Shown: positions 15,948-23,561 of the stretch, piece by piece
Layout of the letters: every line of letters starts with the position of its first letter
Numbering within the stretch: the first letter of the stretch is position 1
From: Deltaproteobacteria bacterium
Lineage (GTDB): Bacteria; Desulfobacterota; Desulfobulbia; Desulfobulbales; JAGXFP01
Length of the DNA stretch: 62,281 bases
Assembly (NCBI GenBank): GCA_020056965.1
Contig: JAGVGT010000088.1
Coordinates: forward strand, 1-62,281
Reading direction: 5' to 3'
Program-made: the position numbers and the translations under genes
The notes under the pieces: model-generated
What the model saw: only the letters and a program-made list of their open reading frames with translations
Database searches by the model: none
What the model was told of the DNA's origin: nothing

Positions 15948-17772
15948 CACCTTTATCCATCCCTCCCTGCTCCTGTTCTTCGGTGCCCTACTGCTGCCTT
16001 TGGTGCCGCGCGGTACCGTACGCAGGACTTTTCTGGTGGCGATACCCCTGTTGGCCTTTGTCCTCACCTGGTTGACCGAACCGGGCACCTATGCGGTCAC
16101 CTCTTTCCTGGACTGGAACCTGACCTTCGGCCGGGTTGATGCCCTGAGCAAGGTCTTTGCCTACATCATGACCCTGATGTGCGTGATCGGCACCATCTAC
16201 GGCCTGCACGTCGATGACGATCTCCAGCACATTGCCGCCTGGTTTTATGTTGCCGGCTCCCTGGGGGTGATTTACGCCGGTGACTACCTGGTGCTTTTCC
16301 TCTTCTGGGAAGTGATGGCCTTTTCCTCGGTATTTCTGATCTGGTTCCGGCGCGGACCCAAGTCGCTGGCCACCGGTTATCGCTACCTGTTGGTCCACAC
16401 CTTCGGCGGGCTGCTGTTGCTGGCCGGTATCGCTCTGCACTATAAGGCGACCGGCGAGATCGCCTTCAACCTCTTGAGCGACGTGACCAGCAGCCAGGAG
16501 GGCTTCAGCTTCGGCAACCTCTTTAATGTGTCTCTGCCCACCTTCCTTATCATGCTGGGCTTCATTTTGAATGCCGCGGTGCCGCCCCTGCACGCCTGGC
16601 TGCCCGACGCCTATGGCGAGGCCACCGTCACCGGCGCCGTCTTCATGTGCGCCTTCACCACCAAGACGGCGGTTTACGCCCTGGCCCGGGGTTGCGCCGG
16701 TATGGATATTCTGGTGCCCCTGGGGGTCTGCATGGCCCTCTATGGTGTCGTTTACGCGGTGCTGGAAAATGACAGCCGGCGGCTGCTGGCCTATCATATT
16801 ATCAGCCAGGTCGGCTACATGGTGGCCGGTTGCGGCATCGGTACGGCCATGGCCATCAACGGCGCGGTTGCCCATGCCTTTGCCCACATCCTCTACAAGG
16901 GTCTGCTGTTCATGGGTTGCGGCTCGGTGCTCTATATGACCGGGCAGAGCAAATTCACCGAACTGGGCGGGTTGTATAAGAAGATGCCGCGGGCCTTTGT
17001 CTTTACCATGATCGGCGGCCTGTCGATTTCGGCCTTCCCGCTTTTTTCCGGTTTCGTCAGCAAATCGATGATCGTCGCCGCCGGTTTTGAAGAACATCTG
17101 TACTGGGCCGGTTTCCTGTTGATGCTGGCCTCGGCCGGTACCTTCCTGCATACCGGCTTGAAGGTGCCTTATTTTATCTGGTTCGGGAAGAACAACTGCA
17201 GCAAGGAGACCTGGGAGAAGGCCGCCGATCCGCCCGCCAACATGCAATGGGCCATGGGCATCGCCGCCTTCCTCTGCATCTTCATCGGTTGTTATGTCCC
17301 CTATCTCTACGGGATGCTGCCGAACCAGGAAGAGGCGCATCATTATGCCCAGCTGGTTTATGGCTCCTATCATGTTTCAGAGACCCTGCAGATCCTGCTC
17401 TTTACCGCAGTGGGCTTCTTCCTGCTCCTGAAGAAACTGAAACCGGAACCGACCATCAGTGTCGATATGGACTGGTTCTATCGCATGGGCGGCCGGGGCT
17501 TCTATTGGCTGGCCAGCAAACCGATCCAGTCCGTGGACAACGGGGTCAATGAGGGCTATCGCTACCTGGGCCTCTATCCGCTGATGACCATGGCGCGCTT
17601 CTGGTCCTGGTTTGACTGGAACGCTATTGACGGGGTGGTGGATGGCATTGCCCGCTCGGTGCGCGGCCTGGGCAGTCTGGGCCGGCGCTTGCAGAGCGGC
17701 TGGTTGCAGTCCAGTCTCTTTTATGCGGCCTCCGCGGTGGCCATCATCCTGATTGTTTATGTGTTGAACTAA
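15937..17772 (+). CDS. antiporter-like subunit with a NuoL-type C-terminus, extra copy 2
   Basis: A 611-residue antiporter-family membrane protein. The core shows LFLFWEVMAFSSVFLIWFRR (helix 5 Glu) and AAVPPLHAWLPDAYGEATVTG (helix 7), closer to MrpD-type sequences. The last 90 residues, with a GVVDGIARSVRGLGSLGRRLQSG segment before a final helix, resemble the end of NuoL after its long lateral helix. It may therefore play the distal NuoL role and clamp the arm. The start overlaps the small membrane gene by 11 bases. It could equally be called NuoL-like; a typical NuoL N-terminal half is absent. Confidence 0.87.
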   Translation: MISSTFIHPSLLLFFGALLLPLVPRGTVRRTFLVAIPLLAFVLTWLTEPGTYAVTSFLDWNLTFGRVDALSKVFAYIMTLMCVIGTIYGLHVDDDLQHIAAWFYVAGSLGVIYAGDYLVLFLFWEVMAFSSVFLIWFRRGPKSLATGYRYLLVHTFGGLLLLAGIALHYKATGEIAFNLLSDVTSSQEGFSFGNLFNVSLPTFLIMLGFILNAAVPPLHAWLPDAYGEATVTGAVFMCAFTTKTAVYALARGCAGMDILVPLGVCMALYGVVYAVLENDSRRLLAYHIISQVGYMVAGCGIGTAMAINGAVAHAFAHILYKGLLFMGCGSVLYMTGQSKFTELGGLYKKMPRAFVFTMIGGLSISAFPLFSGFVSKSMIVAAGFEEHLYWAGFLLMLASAGTFLHTGLKVPYFIWFGKNNCSKETWEKAADPPANMQWAMGIAAFLCIFIGCYVPYLYGMLPNQEEAHHYAQLVYGSYHVSETLQILLFTAVGFFLLLKKLKPEPTISVDMDWFYRMGGRGFYWLASKPIQSVDNGVNEGYRYLGLYPLMTMARFWSWFDWNAIDGVVDGIARSVRGLGSLGRRLQSGWLQSSLFYAASAVAIILIVYVLN

Positions 17773-17796
17773 GGTATAACCAGGGGAACGTGAGTA

Positions 17797-19335
17797 ATGG
17801 ACGACTTTCTCATCATCAAGGACGGTGTCTTTCCCATCCTGAGTTCCGTGATTTTTTTGCCCCTAGCCGGCGCTATGGTGCTGCTGCTAAGCAGCAACGA
17901 AAATTTCGCTAAGTATTGGACCCTCCTGGTCACTGTGGTGACGGCGCTGATCTCACTGCAGCTTTACTTCGGTTTTGATCCCACCACCGCCAAGTTCCAG
18001 TTTGCCGAGCACCATGCCTGGATCACCTTTCAGAATCTCAAGATCAATTACACCCTGGGGATCGACGGAATCAGCCTGCTCCTGGTGCTGATGACCACGC
18101 TGCTGCTGCCCCTCTGTGTCCTGGGCTCCTGGCGGTATATCCAGACGCGGGTCCGGGAGTTCATGATCTGCCTGTTGATCATGGAGACCTCGATGATCGG
18201 GGTCTTCGTGGCCCTGGATTTTGTCCTCTTTTATATCCTCTGGGAAGCGATGCTGATTCCCATGTATCTATTGATCGCCATCTGGGGCGGGCCTCGCAAG
18301 ACCTATGCCTCGATCAAATTCTTCCTCTATACCTTGGCCGGCTCGGTGCTCCTGCTGGTGGCCATCATCGCCCTCTATTTGCAGAATGAGTCCTTCAGCA
18401 TTCCGCTGATGATGGGCCAGGCCTACTCAAGCAACTTCCAGATCTTTGTCTTTCTCGCCTTCTTTCTGGCCTTCGCCATCAAGGTGCCGATGTTCCCCTT
18501 TCACACTTGGTTACCGGCCGCCCACGTGGAGGCGCCCACCGCCGGCAGCGTTATCCTGGCCAGCGTCCTGCTGAAGATGGGGACTTACGGTTTCCTGCGT
18601 TTCTGTCTGCCCATCACCCCAGAGGCGACTATCACCTTCATGCCTTATGTTTTATGGCTGTCGGTGGCCGGGATCCTCTACGGCGGTTTTACCGCCCTGG
18701 CCCAGAGCGACATGAAGAAACTGATCGCCTACTCCAGCGTCGGGCACATGGGCTTTGTCACCCTGGGGATCTTCGTCTTGAACAAGAACGGCATCGAGGG
18801 GGCCATCCTTCAGATGATCAACCACGGGGTCACCACCGGGGCGCTGTTTCTCTGCGTCGGCATGATCTACGAGCGCACCCATAGCCGCGAGCTGGCCGAC
18901 GCCACCGGCATCGGTAAGCTGATGCCCTGGTATGTGACCTTCCTGGCCTTCTTTTCGCTCTCTTCACTGGCTTTCCCTGGCACCAACTCCTTCGTTGGCG
19001 AGTTTTTGATCCTGGTCGGCGGTTTCACCAAAAACAAGATCGTCGCCGGTTGCGCGATCCCTGGCGCGGTCCTGGCCGCGGCTTATATGCTGCGCATGCT
19101 CCAGAAGGTGGTCTGGGGGGGCGCTAACAATCCCGCTCCCCATGGGCAACTGCTCGATCTCAATCTGCGCGAGATCGCCACCCTGGCGCCGTTGCTGCTC
19201 TTCGTCTTCTGGATCGGCCTGTCGCCGGCGCCGTTTATGGAGGTCATGCATGTCAGCGTGGCTCATCTGGTTGATCAGGTCAGCAACACCGTGCCGGTGC
19301 AGGCGGTGACCATGGCTGGTCTGATGCTGCCCTGA
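17797..19335 (+). CDS. nuoM: complex I antiporter-like subunit M
   Basis: A 512-residue proton-translocating membrane subunit. Conserved parts include LLIMETSMIGVFVALDFVLFYILWEAMLIPM (split by the helix 5 Glu), KVPMFPFHTWLPAAHVEAPTAGSVILA and YSSVGHMGFV. Length and motifs are ordinary for NuoM. It follows the previous subunit by 24 bases and is separated from nuoN by 85 bases, which contain no clear terminator. Confidence 0.94.
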   Translation: MDDFLIIKDGVFPILSSVIFLPLAGAMVLLLSSNENFAKYWTLLVTVVTALISLQLYFGFDPTTAKFQFAEHHAWITFQNLKINYTLGIDGISLLLVLMTTLLLPLCVLGSWRYIQTRVREFMICLLIMETSMIGVFVALDFVLFYILWEAMLIPMYLLIAIWGGPRKTYASIKFFLYTLAGSVLLLVAIIALYLQNESFSIPLMMGQAYSSNFQIFVFLAFFLAFAIKVPMFPFHTWLPAAHVEAPTAGSVILASVLLKMGTYGFLRFCLPITPEATITFMPYVLWLSVAGILYGGFTALAQSDMKKLIAYSSVGHMGFVTLGIFVLNKNGIEGAILQMINHGVTTGALFLCVGMIYERTHSRELADATGIGKLMPWYVTFLAFFSLSSLAFPGTNSFVGEFLILVGGFTKNKIVAGCAIPGAVLAAAYMLRMLQKVVWGGANNPAPHGQLLDLNLREIATLAPLLLFVFWIGLSPAPFMEVMHVSVAHLVDQVSNTVPVQAVTMAGLMLP

Positions 19336-19420
19336 GGCGGGCAGGGTGAAACCAGCCTTGATTTGTCGGATGTTGACTTAAGGCGTACTCCTCCGGAGCT
19401 GACTTTATGGAGATGGAAAG

Positions 19421-20845
19421 ATGAATGATGTGATGTTGTTTGTGCCGGAGTTGTGGGTAATGTTCGGGTGTCTTCTGTTGTTCATGGGGAGCATCTTCAA
19501 CGGCAGTGGCCGCCAGGCCCGGACCTTGTCGGGGTTTATCGCCGTCGGCACGATCATTCTGACCACCTTCAGCCTCTACCTGCACGGCAGCCTGTTTTTT
19601 GATGCCTATCGAGTCGATCTCTTCTCGCAACTCTTCAAGTTCCTGGTGGCCGTGGGTCTGGCGGTGGTCATCATCTTTGACCGGGAGGTCAAGACCGTCG
19701 CCGAAGAGATCAAGGTCGAGTATTACCTGTTCCTCTTCCTCAGCGCTCTGGGCTTGATGATGGTGGTGAGTTGCGTCGAGCTGCTTTCCCTGTTCGTGGC
19801 CCTGGAGTTGTCATCCTTTGCGCTCTATCTGCTGGTGCCGATGCGCAACGAGGCGACCGGGGTGCGGACCCAGATGGAGGCAGCTGCCAAGTACATCATC
19901 CTGGGGGTCATGGCCACCGGGGTCATGCTGTTCGGGATGAGTTATCTCTTCGGCCTGACCGGCACCACCTACCTGGCCGAGTTGCTGCCCCGCCTGCACG
20001 GTTTAGGTGCTCAGCCGGCGGCGGTAGTCGGCATCATCATGGTTCTAGGTGGCTTTTTCTTCAAGTTGGGGCTTTTCCCCTTCCACTTCTGGCTACCCGA
20101 CGTCTATCAGGGTGCCGCCAATGAGACCACCGCCTTTATTGCCTCGGTGCCCAAGCTGGCGGCAGTGGCCTTGCTGATCAGGGTCTCGGCCCTGGCCATG
20201 CCCGAATCCCAGGCGGTCAGCGGACTGCTGGGGGCGCTGGCGGTGGTTTCCATGTTTTACGGGAACCTCTTGGCCCTGGTGCAGAAAGATATTAAACGCA
20301 TGCTGGGCTTTTCCGGCATCGCCCACGCGGGCTATGTGATTTTGGGGATTTTGGTCCTGGGCGAGTCCGGGTATGCCGCCTCGATTTTCTACATTGTCGG
20401 CTATATGGTGATGATTCTGGCCGCCTTCCTGGTGATCTGCAATGTGGCGGTCCAAGGCGAAAATCTGTTGGTCGAGGATCTGAGCGGTCTTTATAAGCGG
20501 GCGCCGGTCCTGGCCCTGGTTCTGGCCGTGGCTATGTTCGGTCTGGCCGGGATTCCCCCCTTCGTCGGCTTCATGGGTAAGTTCATGCTGCTTACCGGCG
20601 CCCTGCAAAAGGGTTATCTGGCCGTGGTCATCATGGCGGCCATCAATACCGCCATTTCCATTTATTACTACCTGTCGGTAGTCCGGGTGGTCTACTGTGC
20701 TGCCCCGGAAAAAGCTGATACCCTGCCGCTGGGCAGCCTGGTTCAGGCGGCCGGCCTCTGCTTGGTGCTGATCATTGTCTGGCTGGGTGTGGCGCCAGAC
20801 TTCGCTCTTGAGATGGCGAGTGAGGCGGTGAAAGCCATTCTCTAA
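19421..20845 (+). CDS. nuoN: complex I antiporter-like subunit N
   Basis: A 474-residue antiporter-like subunit that contacts NuoK in the membrane arm. It contains LGLFPFHFWLPDVYQGAANETTAFIASVPK, typical for NuoN and quoted here as two joined parts. It also has MLGFSGIAHAGYV and GLAGIPPFVGFMGKF. GGAGATGGAAAG before the ATG gives a usable ribosome-binding site. It closes the operon. The genes for the NADH module (nuoE, nuoF and nuoG) are not found anywhere in the window. Confidence 0.94.
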   Translation: MNDVMLFVPELWVMFGCLLLFMGSIFNGSGRQARTLSGFIAVGTIILTTFSLYLHGSLFFDAYRVDLFSQLFKFLVAVGLAVVIIFDREVKTVAEEIKVEYYLFLFLSALGLMMVVSCVELLSLFVALELSSFALYLLVPMRNEATGVRTQMEAAAKYIILGVMATGVMLFGMSYLFGLTGTTYLAELLPRLHGLGAQPAAVVGIIMVLGGFFFKLGLFPFHFWLPDVYQGAANETTAFIASVPKLAAVALLIRVSALAMPESQAVSGLLGALAVVSMFYGNLLALVQKDIKRMLGFSGIAHAGYVILGILVLGESGYAASIFYIVGYMVMILAAFLVICNVAVQGENLLVEDLSGLYKRAPVLALVLAVAMFGLAGIPPFVGFMGKFMLLTGALQKGYLAVVIMAAINTAISIYYYLSVVRVVYCAAPEKADTLPLGSLVQAAGLCLVLIIVWLGVAPDFALEMASEAVKAIL

Positions 20846-20890
20846 AGGCTGGCGGGCTCACACCAGGCACATGGGATTGGGCGCGCCTTG

Positions 20891-20923
20891 GGCTGGGGTC
20901 GGAGCGCCTCTCAGCCGGTTTTT
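20891..20923 (+). terminator. likely terminator of the nuo operon
   Basis: GGCTG (20891-20895) pairs with CAGCC (20912-20916), with additional G-C pairs inside, and is followed by GG and five T. It lies 45 bases after nuoN and just before the tRNA promoter. Confidence 0.5.
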
Positions 20924-20929
20924 CTCTCC

Positions 20930-20957
20930 TTGACATGTCTGGTTATTCAAGTATATT
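20930..20957 (+). promoter_or_regulatory. promoter of the tRNA-Gly gene
   Basis: A perfect TTGACA (20930-20935) is followed after 16 bases by TATATT (20952-20957). The tRNA 5' end lies 12 bases after the -10 box. The same promoter may also drive the rimP operon by read-through. Confidence 0.65.
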
Positions 20958-20968
20958 GCCGGGTTGAT

Positions 20969-21044
20969 GCGGGCATAGCTCAGTTGGTAGAGTACAAGCT
21001 TCCCAAGCTTGGTGTCGCGAGTTCGAGTCTCGTTGCCCGCTCCA
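20969..21044 (+). tRNA. tRNA-Gly, anticodon CCC, with encoded CCA
   Basis: A 76-base cloverleaf. The acceptor arms GCGGGCA and TGCCCGC pair perfectly over 7 bases. The D arm is GCTC-AGTTGGTA-GAGT. The anticodon stem CAAGC/GCTTG encloses the loop TTCCCAA, so the anticodon is CCC and the codon read is GGG. The T arm is GCGAG-TTCGAGT-CTCGT. Discriminator T and the CCA end are encoded. Confidence 0.96.
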
Positions 21045-21110
21045 ATAGCTGAATGCCCCCTGCCGGATTTTCCCTGCTTCTCCCCGAGACCAGGGCGCTT
21101 CGGCTGATGT

Positions 21111-21218
21111 TCGACTTTGGTTGGGTTGCGAAAGTCGATGTGCCGGCTGCTGTTTTGGCCGGCAATTGAAATCTTTTCTTACCAAAGGAAAGTGGGCTGC
21201 ATGCCCGCTTTTTTTTTT
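21111..21218 (+). promoter_or_regulatory. structured leader with attenuator upstream of rimP
   Basis: Three consecutive hairpins lie between the tRNA and rimP. TCGACTTT/AAAGTCGA (21111-21118, 21131-21138) is perfect over 8 bp. GCCGG/CCGGC (21142-21146, 21159-21163) is next. The last is an intrinsic terminator ending 11 bases before the rimP start. Gammaproteobacteria have a described rimP leader with a terminator in the same place, used in control of the nusA operon. This arrangement is analogous, not proven homologous. Confidence 0.5.
21191..21218 (+). terminator. intrinsic terminator/attenuator directly before rimP
   Basis: AGTGGGC (21191-21197) pairs with GCCCGCT (21203-21209) around TGCAT, and ten T follow. 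It can end the tRNA transcript. Because it lies only 11 bases before the rimP ATG, it can also act as an attenuator of the rimP-nusA operon. Confidence 0.8.
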
Positions 21219-21228
21219 ATAGTGGATC

Positions 21229-21699
21229 ATGACAAAGAGCGCCAACACATATCACGACCGAATTGCCGGACAGGTCAGTGAACTGATTGAATCGGTTGTA
21301 GCCGACCTTGGCTATGAACTGGTCGAAGTCCAGTTCCGGCGCGAACAGCACGGCCAGGTTCTGCGGATTATTATCTTTCACGCGGGCGGAATTCGGGTCG
21401 ATGATTGCTCCATTGTCAGCCGGGAAGTCAGCCGGATTCTCGATGTCGAGGAACTGATCGATCAGGCCTACCACCTGGAGGTTTCTTCGCCCGGCTTGGA
21501 TCGGCCTCTGGAGACCGCCCGGGACTTTGCCAGATATCGGGGCAAGCAGGTGTTGGTCACCCTCGCGGAAACCACCGAGGAGGTGGCGGGAACCATCGAA
21601 GAAGTTGGCGAAGAGCTGGTCTCCTTGGCAGTGGCGGATGGTCGCCGGGAGATTCCCTTGGCGCAGGTGAAGAAGGCGAGACTGGCGGTCGAGTTTTAA
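21229..21699 (+). CDS. rimP: ribosome maturation factor RimP
   Basis: A 156-residue cytoplasmic factor for 30S subunit maturation. Visible features are the N-terminal alpha/beta domain (VADLGYELVEVQFRRE), the conserved DDCSIVSREVSRILD segment, LEVSSPGLDRPL and a C-terminal SH3-like barrel. It is the usual first gene of the nusA-infB operon. The ATG lies 11 bases after an intrinsic terminator and has only a weak ribosome-binding site, as expected if expression depends on read-through. The 174 bases after it, before nusA, hold no recognised element. Confidence 0.93.
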   Translation: MTKSANTYHDRIAGQVSELIESVVADLGYELVEVQFRREQHGQVLRIIIFHAGGIRVDDCSIVSREVSRILDVEELIDQAYHLEVSSPGLDRPLETARDFARYRGKQVLVTLAETTEEVAGTIEEVGEELVSLAVADGRREIPLAQVKKARLAVEF

Positions 21700-21873
21700 A
21701 ATCCTCGGCCGGGCCGGTTTTGACTTAAGGAGCCGTAATGAAATAACCTTACCCTGGGATATTTTGTTACGGACTTACGCCGTCCATGACCATTCCCAAC
21801 GGCAGTTATTTTTTTGAACAACGGCTTTATGAAATGATTCGGAATGGCTTAAACGTTCTGTGGAGAAAACGCT

Positions 21874-23172
21874 ATGTTATCTGAACTGAGCAGGATTATC
21901 GACCAGATCAGCAGGGATAAAGGAATTAACCGGCAATTGCTGGTCGATGGTCTGGAAGAGGCCGTGATGCAGGCCGCCCGCAAGAAATTCGGGCAGCGGC
22001 GGGATATGGAGGTCCGTTTCAACGAGGAGTTGGGCGAGATTGAGTTGTTCCAGTTCCGCACGGTGGTCGACGTGGTCCAGGACGATCAGACCGAGATTAC
22101 CCTGGATGATGCCCAGGCCCTCGATCCCGATGTTGAGTTGGGCGACGATCTTGGCTCCAAGATGCCGGATGTCGCCGATCTGGGCCGGATTGCCGCCCAG
22201 TCCGCCAAGCAGGTCATCATCCAGAAGATGAAGGAAGCTGAAAGCGATGTGGTCTACGAGATGTACAAGGACCGCCAGGGCGAGATCGTCAACGGCATTG
22301 TGCAGCGTTTTGAGCGGGGTAATATCATCGTCAACCTGGGCCGCACTGACGCAATCCTGCCGGCCAGCCAGCAGATGCCCCGCCGCTCCTATCGGCAGGG
22401 TGACCGGATTCGCGCCTATCTCCTGGAAGTAAAACACACCAGCAAGGAATCGCCGCTGGTCTTAAGTCGGACCGACGACCGTTTCCTGACCAAGCTGTTC
22501 ACCGAAGAGGTTCCGGAGATCGCCGAAGGGGTAGTCAAGATCATGGGGGTCTGCCGTGAGCCTGGCTCGCGGGCCAAAATTGCGGTATCCTCCAGTGAAT
22601 CCGATGTCGATCCGGTCGGCGCCTGCGTGGGCATGAAGGGTTCCCGGGTCCAGAATGTCGTGCAGGAGTTGCAGGGCGAGAAGATCGATATCGTCCCCTG
22701 GAGCCCCGATCCGGCCCGCTTCGTCTCCAATGCCTTGGCGCCGGCCCAGATTTCCATGGTGGTGGTCGACGAGGAGAAAAAAACCCTGGTGGTCATAGCT
22801 CCCGATGATCAACTCTCCCTGGCCATCGGTCGGCAGGGGCAGAACGTCCGGTTGGCCTCGAAGTTGTTGGGCTGGAATATCGGCGTCAAGGGTGAATCGA
22901 AATATGCCAAGTCAATGGAAGAGGGTTATAAGTCACTACTGGTAGTAGCCGGGGTGGACGAAAAGCTGGCCGATAAGTTGTATGATGCCGGCTATGCTTC
23001 GGCCGCCGAACTGGCCGAAGTCGAGGCCGGCGAGTTGGCCGAACTGCTTGGCGGTGATCTGGAAAGGGCTCAGGCCATTATTGCTGCAGCCGCGGCCGTG
23101 CCGGTCCCCGAAGAGACGGCTGGCGATGAGGAAGGTAATCGCTCCGAGGAGTCGCCGGCCGCGAGCGAATGA
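21874..23172 (+). CDS. nusA: transcription termination/antitermination factor NusA
   Basis: A 432-residue RNA polymerase-binding factor for pausing, termination and antitermination. The domains in order are the N-terminal RNAP-binding domain (1-125), S1 (about 130-200, with GNIIVNLGRTDAILP), KH1 (about 225-280, GMKGSRVQNVVQEL), KH2 (about 295-350, AIGRQGQNVRLASKL) and a short helix-hairpin-helix tail (about 360-410, LADKLYDAGYASAAEL). GGAGA lies 9 bases before the ATG. It overlaps ylxR by 4 bases. Confidence 0.95.
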   Translation: MLSELSRIIDQISRDKGINRQLLVDGLEEAVMQAARKKFGQRRDMEVRFNEELGEIELFQFRTVVDVVQDDQTEITLDDAQALDPDVELGDDLGSKMPDVADLGRIAAQSAKQVIIQKMKEAESDVVYEMYKDRQGEIVNGIVQRFERGNIIVNLGRTDAILPASQQMPRRSYRQGDRIRAYLLEVKHTSKESPLVLSRTDDRFLTKLFTEEVPEIAEGVVKIMGVCREPGSRAKIAVSSSESDVDPVGACVGMKGSRVQNVVQELQGEKIDIVPWSPDPARFVSNALAPAQISMVVVDEEKKTLVVIAPDDQLSLAIGRQGQNVRLASKLLGWNIGVKGESKYAKSMEEGYKSLLVVAGVDEKLADKLYDAGYASAAELAEVEAGELAELLGGDLERAQAIIAAAAAVPVPEETAGDEEGNRSEESPAASE

Positions 23173-23471
23173 AAGTCGCCGAGGCGCGTCGGCCGTCGGT
23201 AGGGCCGGAAAGGACCTGTCTCGCTTGCCGGACCAGGCTTGGTAAAGTTGAGTTGCTGCGGTTTGTGGTCCGCGCCGGAGTTTTGTTGGTGGATCCTACT
23301 CGGCAACTGCCTGGGCGGGGGGCTTACTGTTGCCGGCGGGAAGGTTGTTTGAAAAAATTCGCGGCCCGGAAGGGTAGTTTGACCAGGGCGCTACGTCAGG
23401 ATGTGGTTGATTGCCAGGTGGTGATGGCCATCTGGGCGGATGAATTTGCTAGTAAGCCAGGTCTGGTATGA
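23169..23471 (+). CDS. YlxR/RnpM family RNA-binding protein
   Basis: A 100-residue protein of the YlxR (DUF448) family, members of which bind RNA and in Bacillus modulate RNase P. The signature GRGAYCC and the N-terminal PERTCLACR are visible, with a basic surface. Its position between nusA and infB, with an ATGA overlap to nusA, is the standard one. Its role in this organism is inferred from the family only. Confidence 0.9.
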   Translation: MKVAEARRPSVGPERTCLACRTRLGKVELLRFVVRAGVLLVDPTRQLPGRGAYCCRREGCLKKFAARKGSLTRALRQDVVDCQVVMAIWADEFASKPGLV

Positions 23472-23561
23472 TAACCAGGCCAGAATGGCTTTTAAACTTG
23501 TTGTAACTGCGGCCGTGACACGGCGGTCGGGCAGTCAGGTTTGCTCATACGGGAGTTGGGA

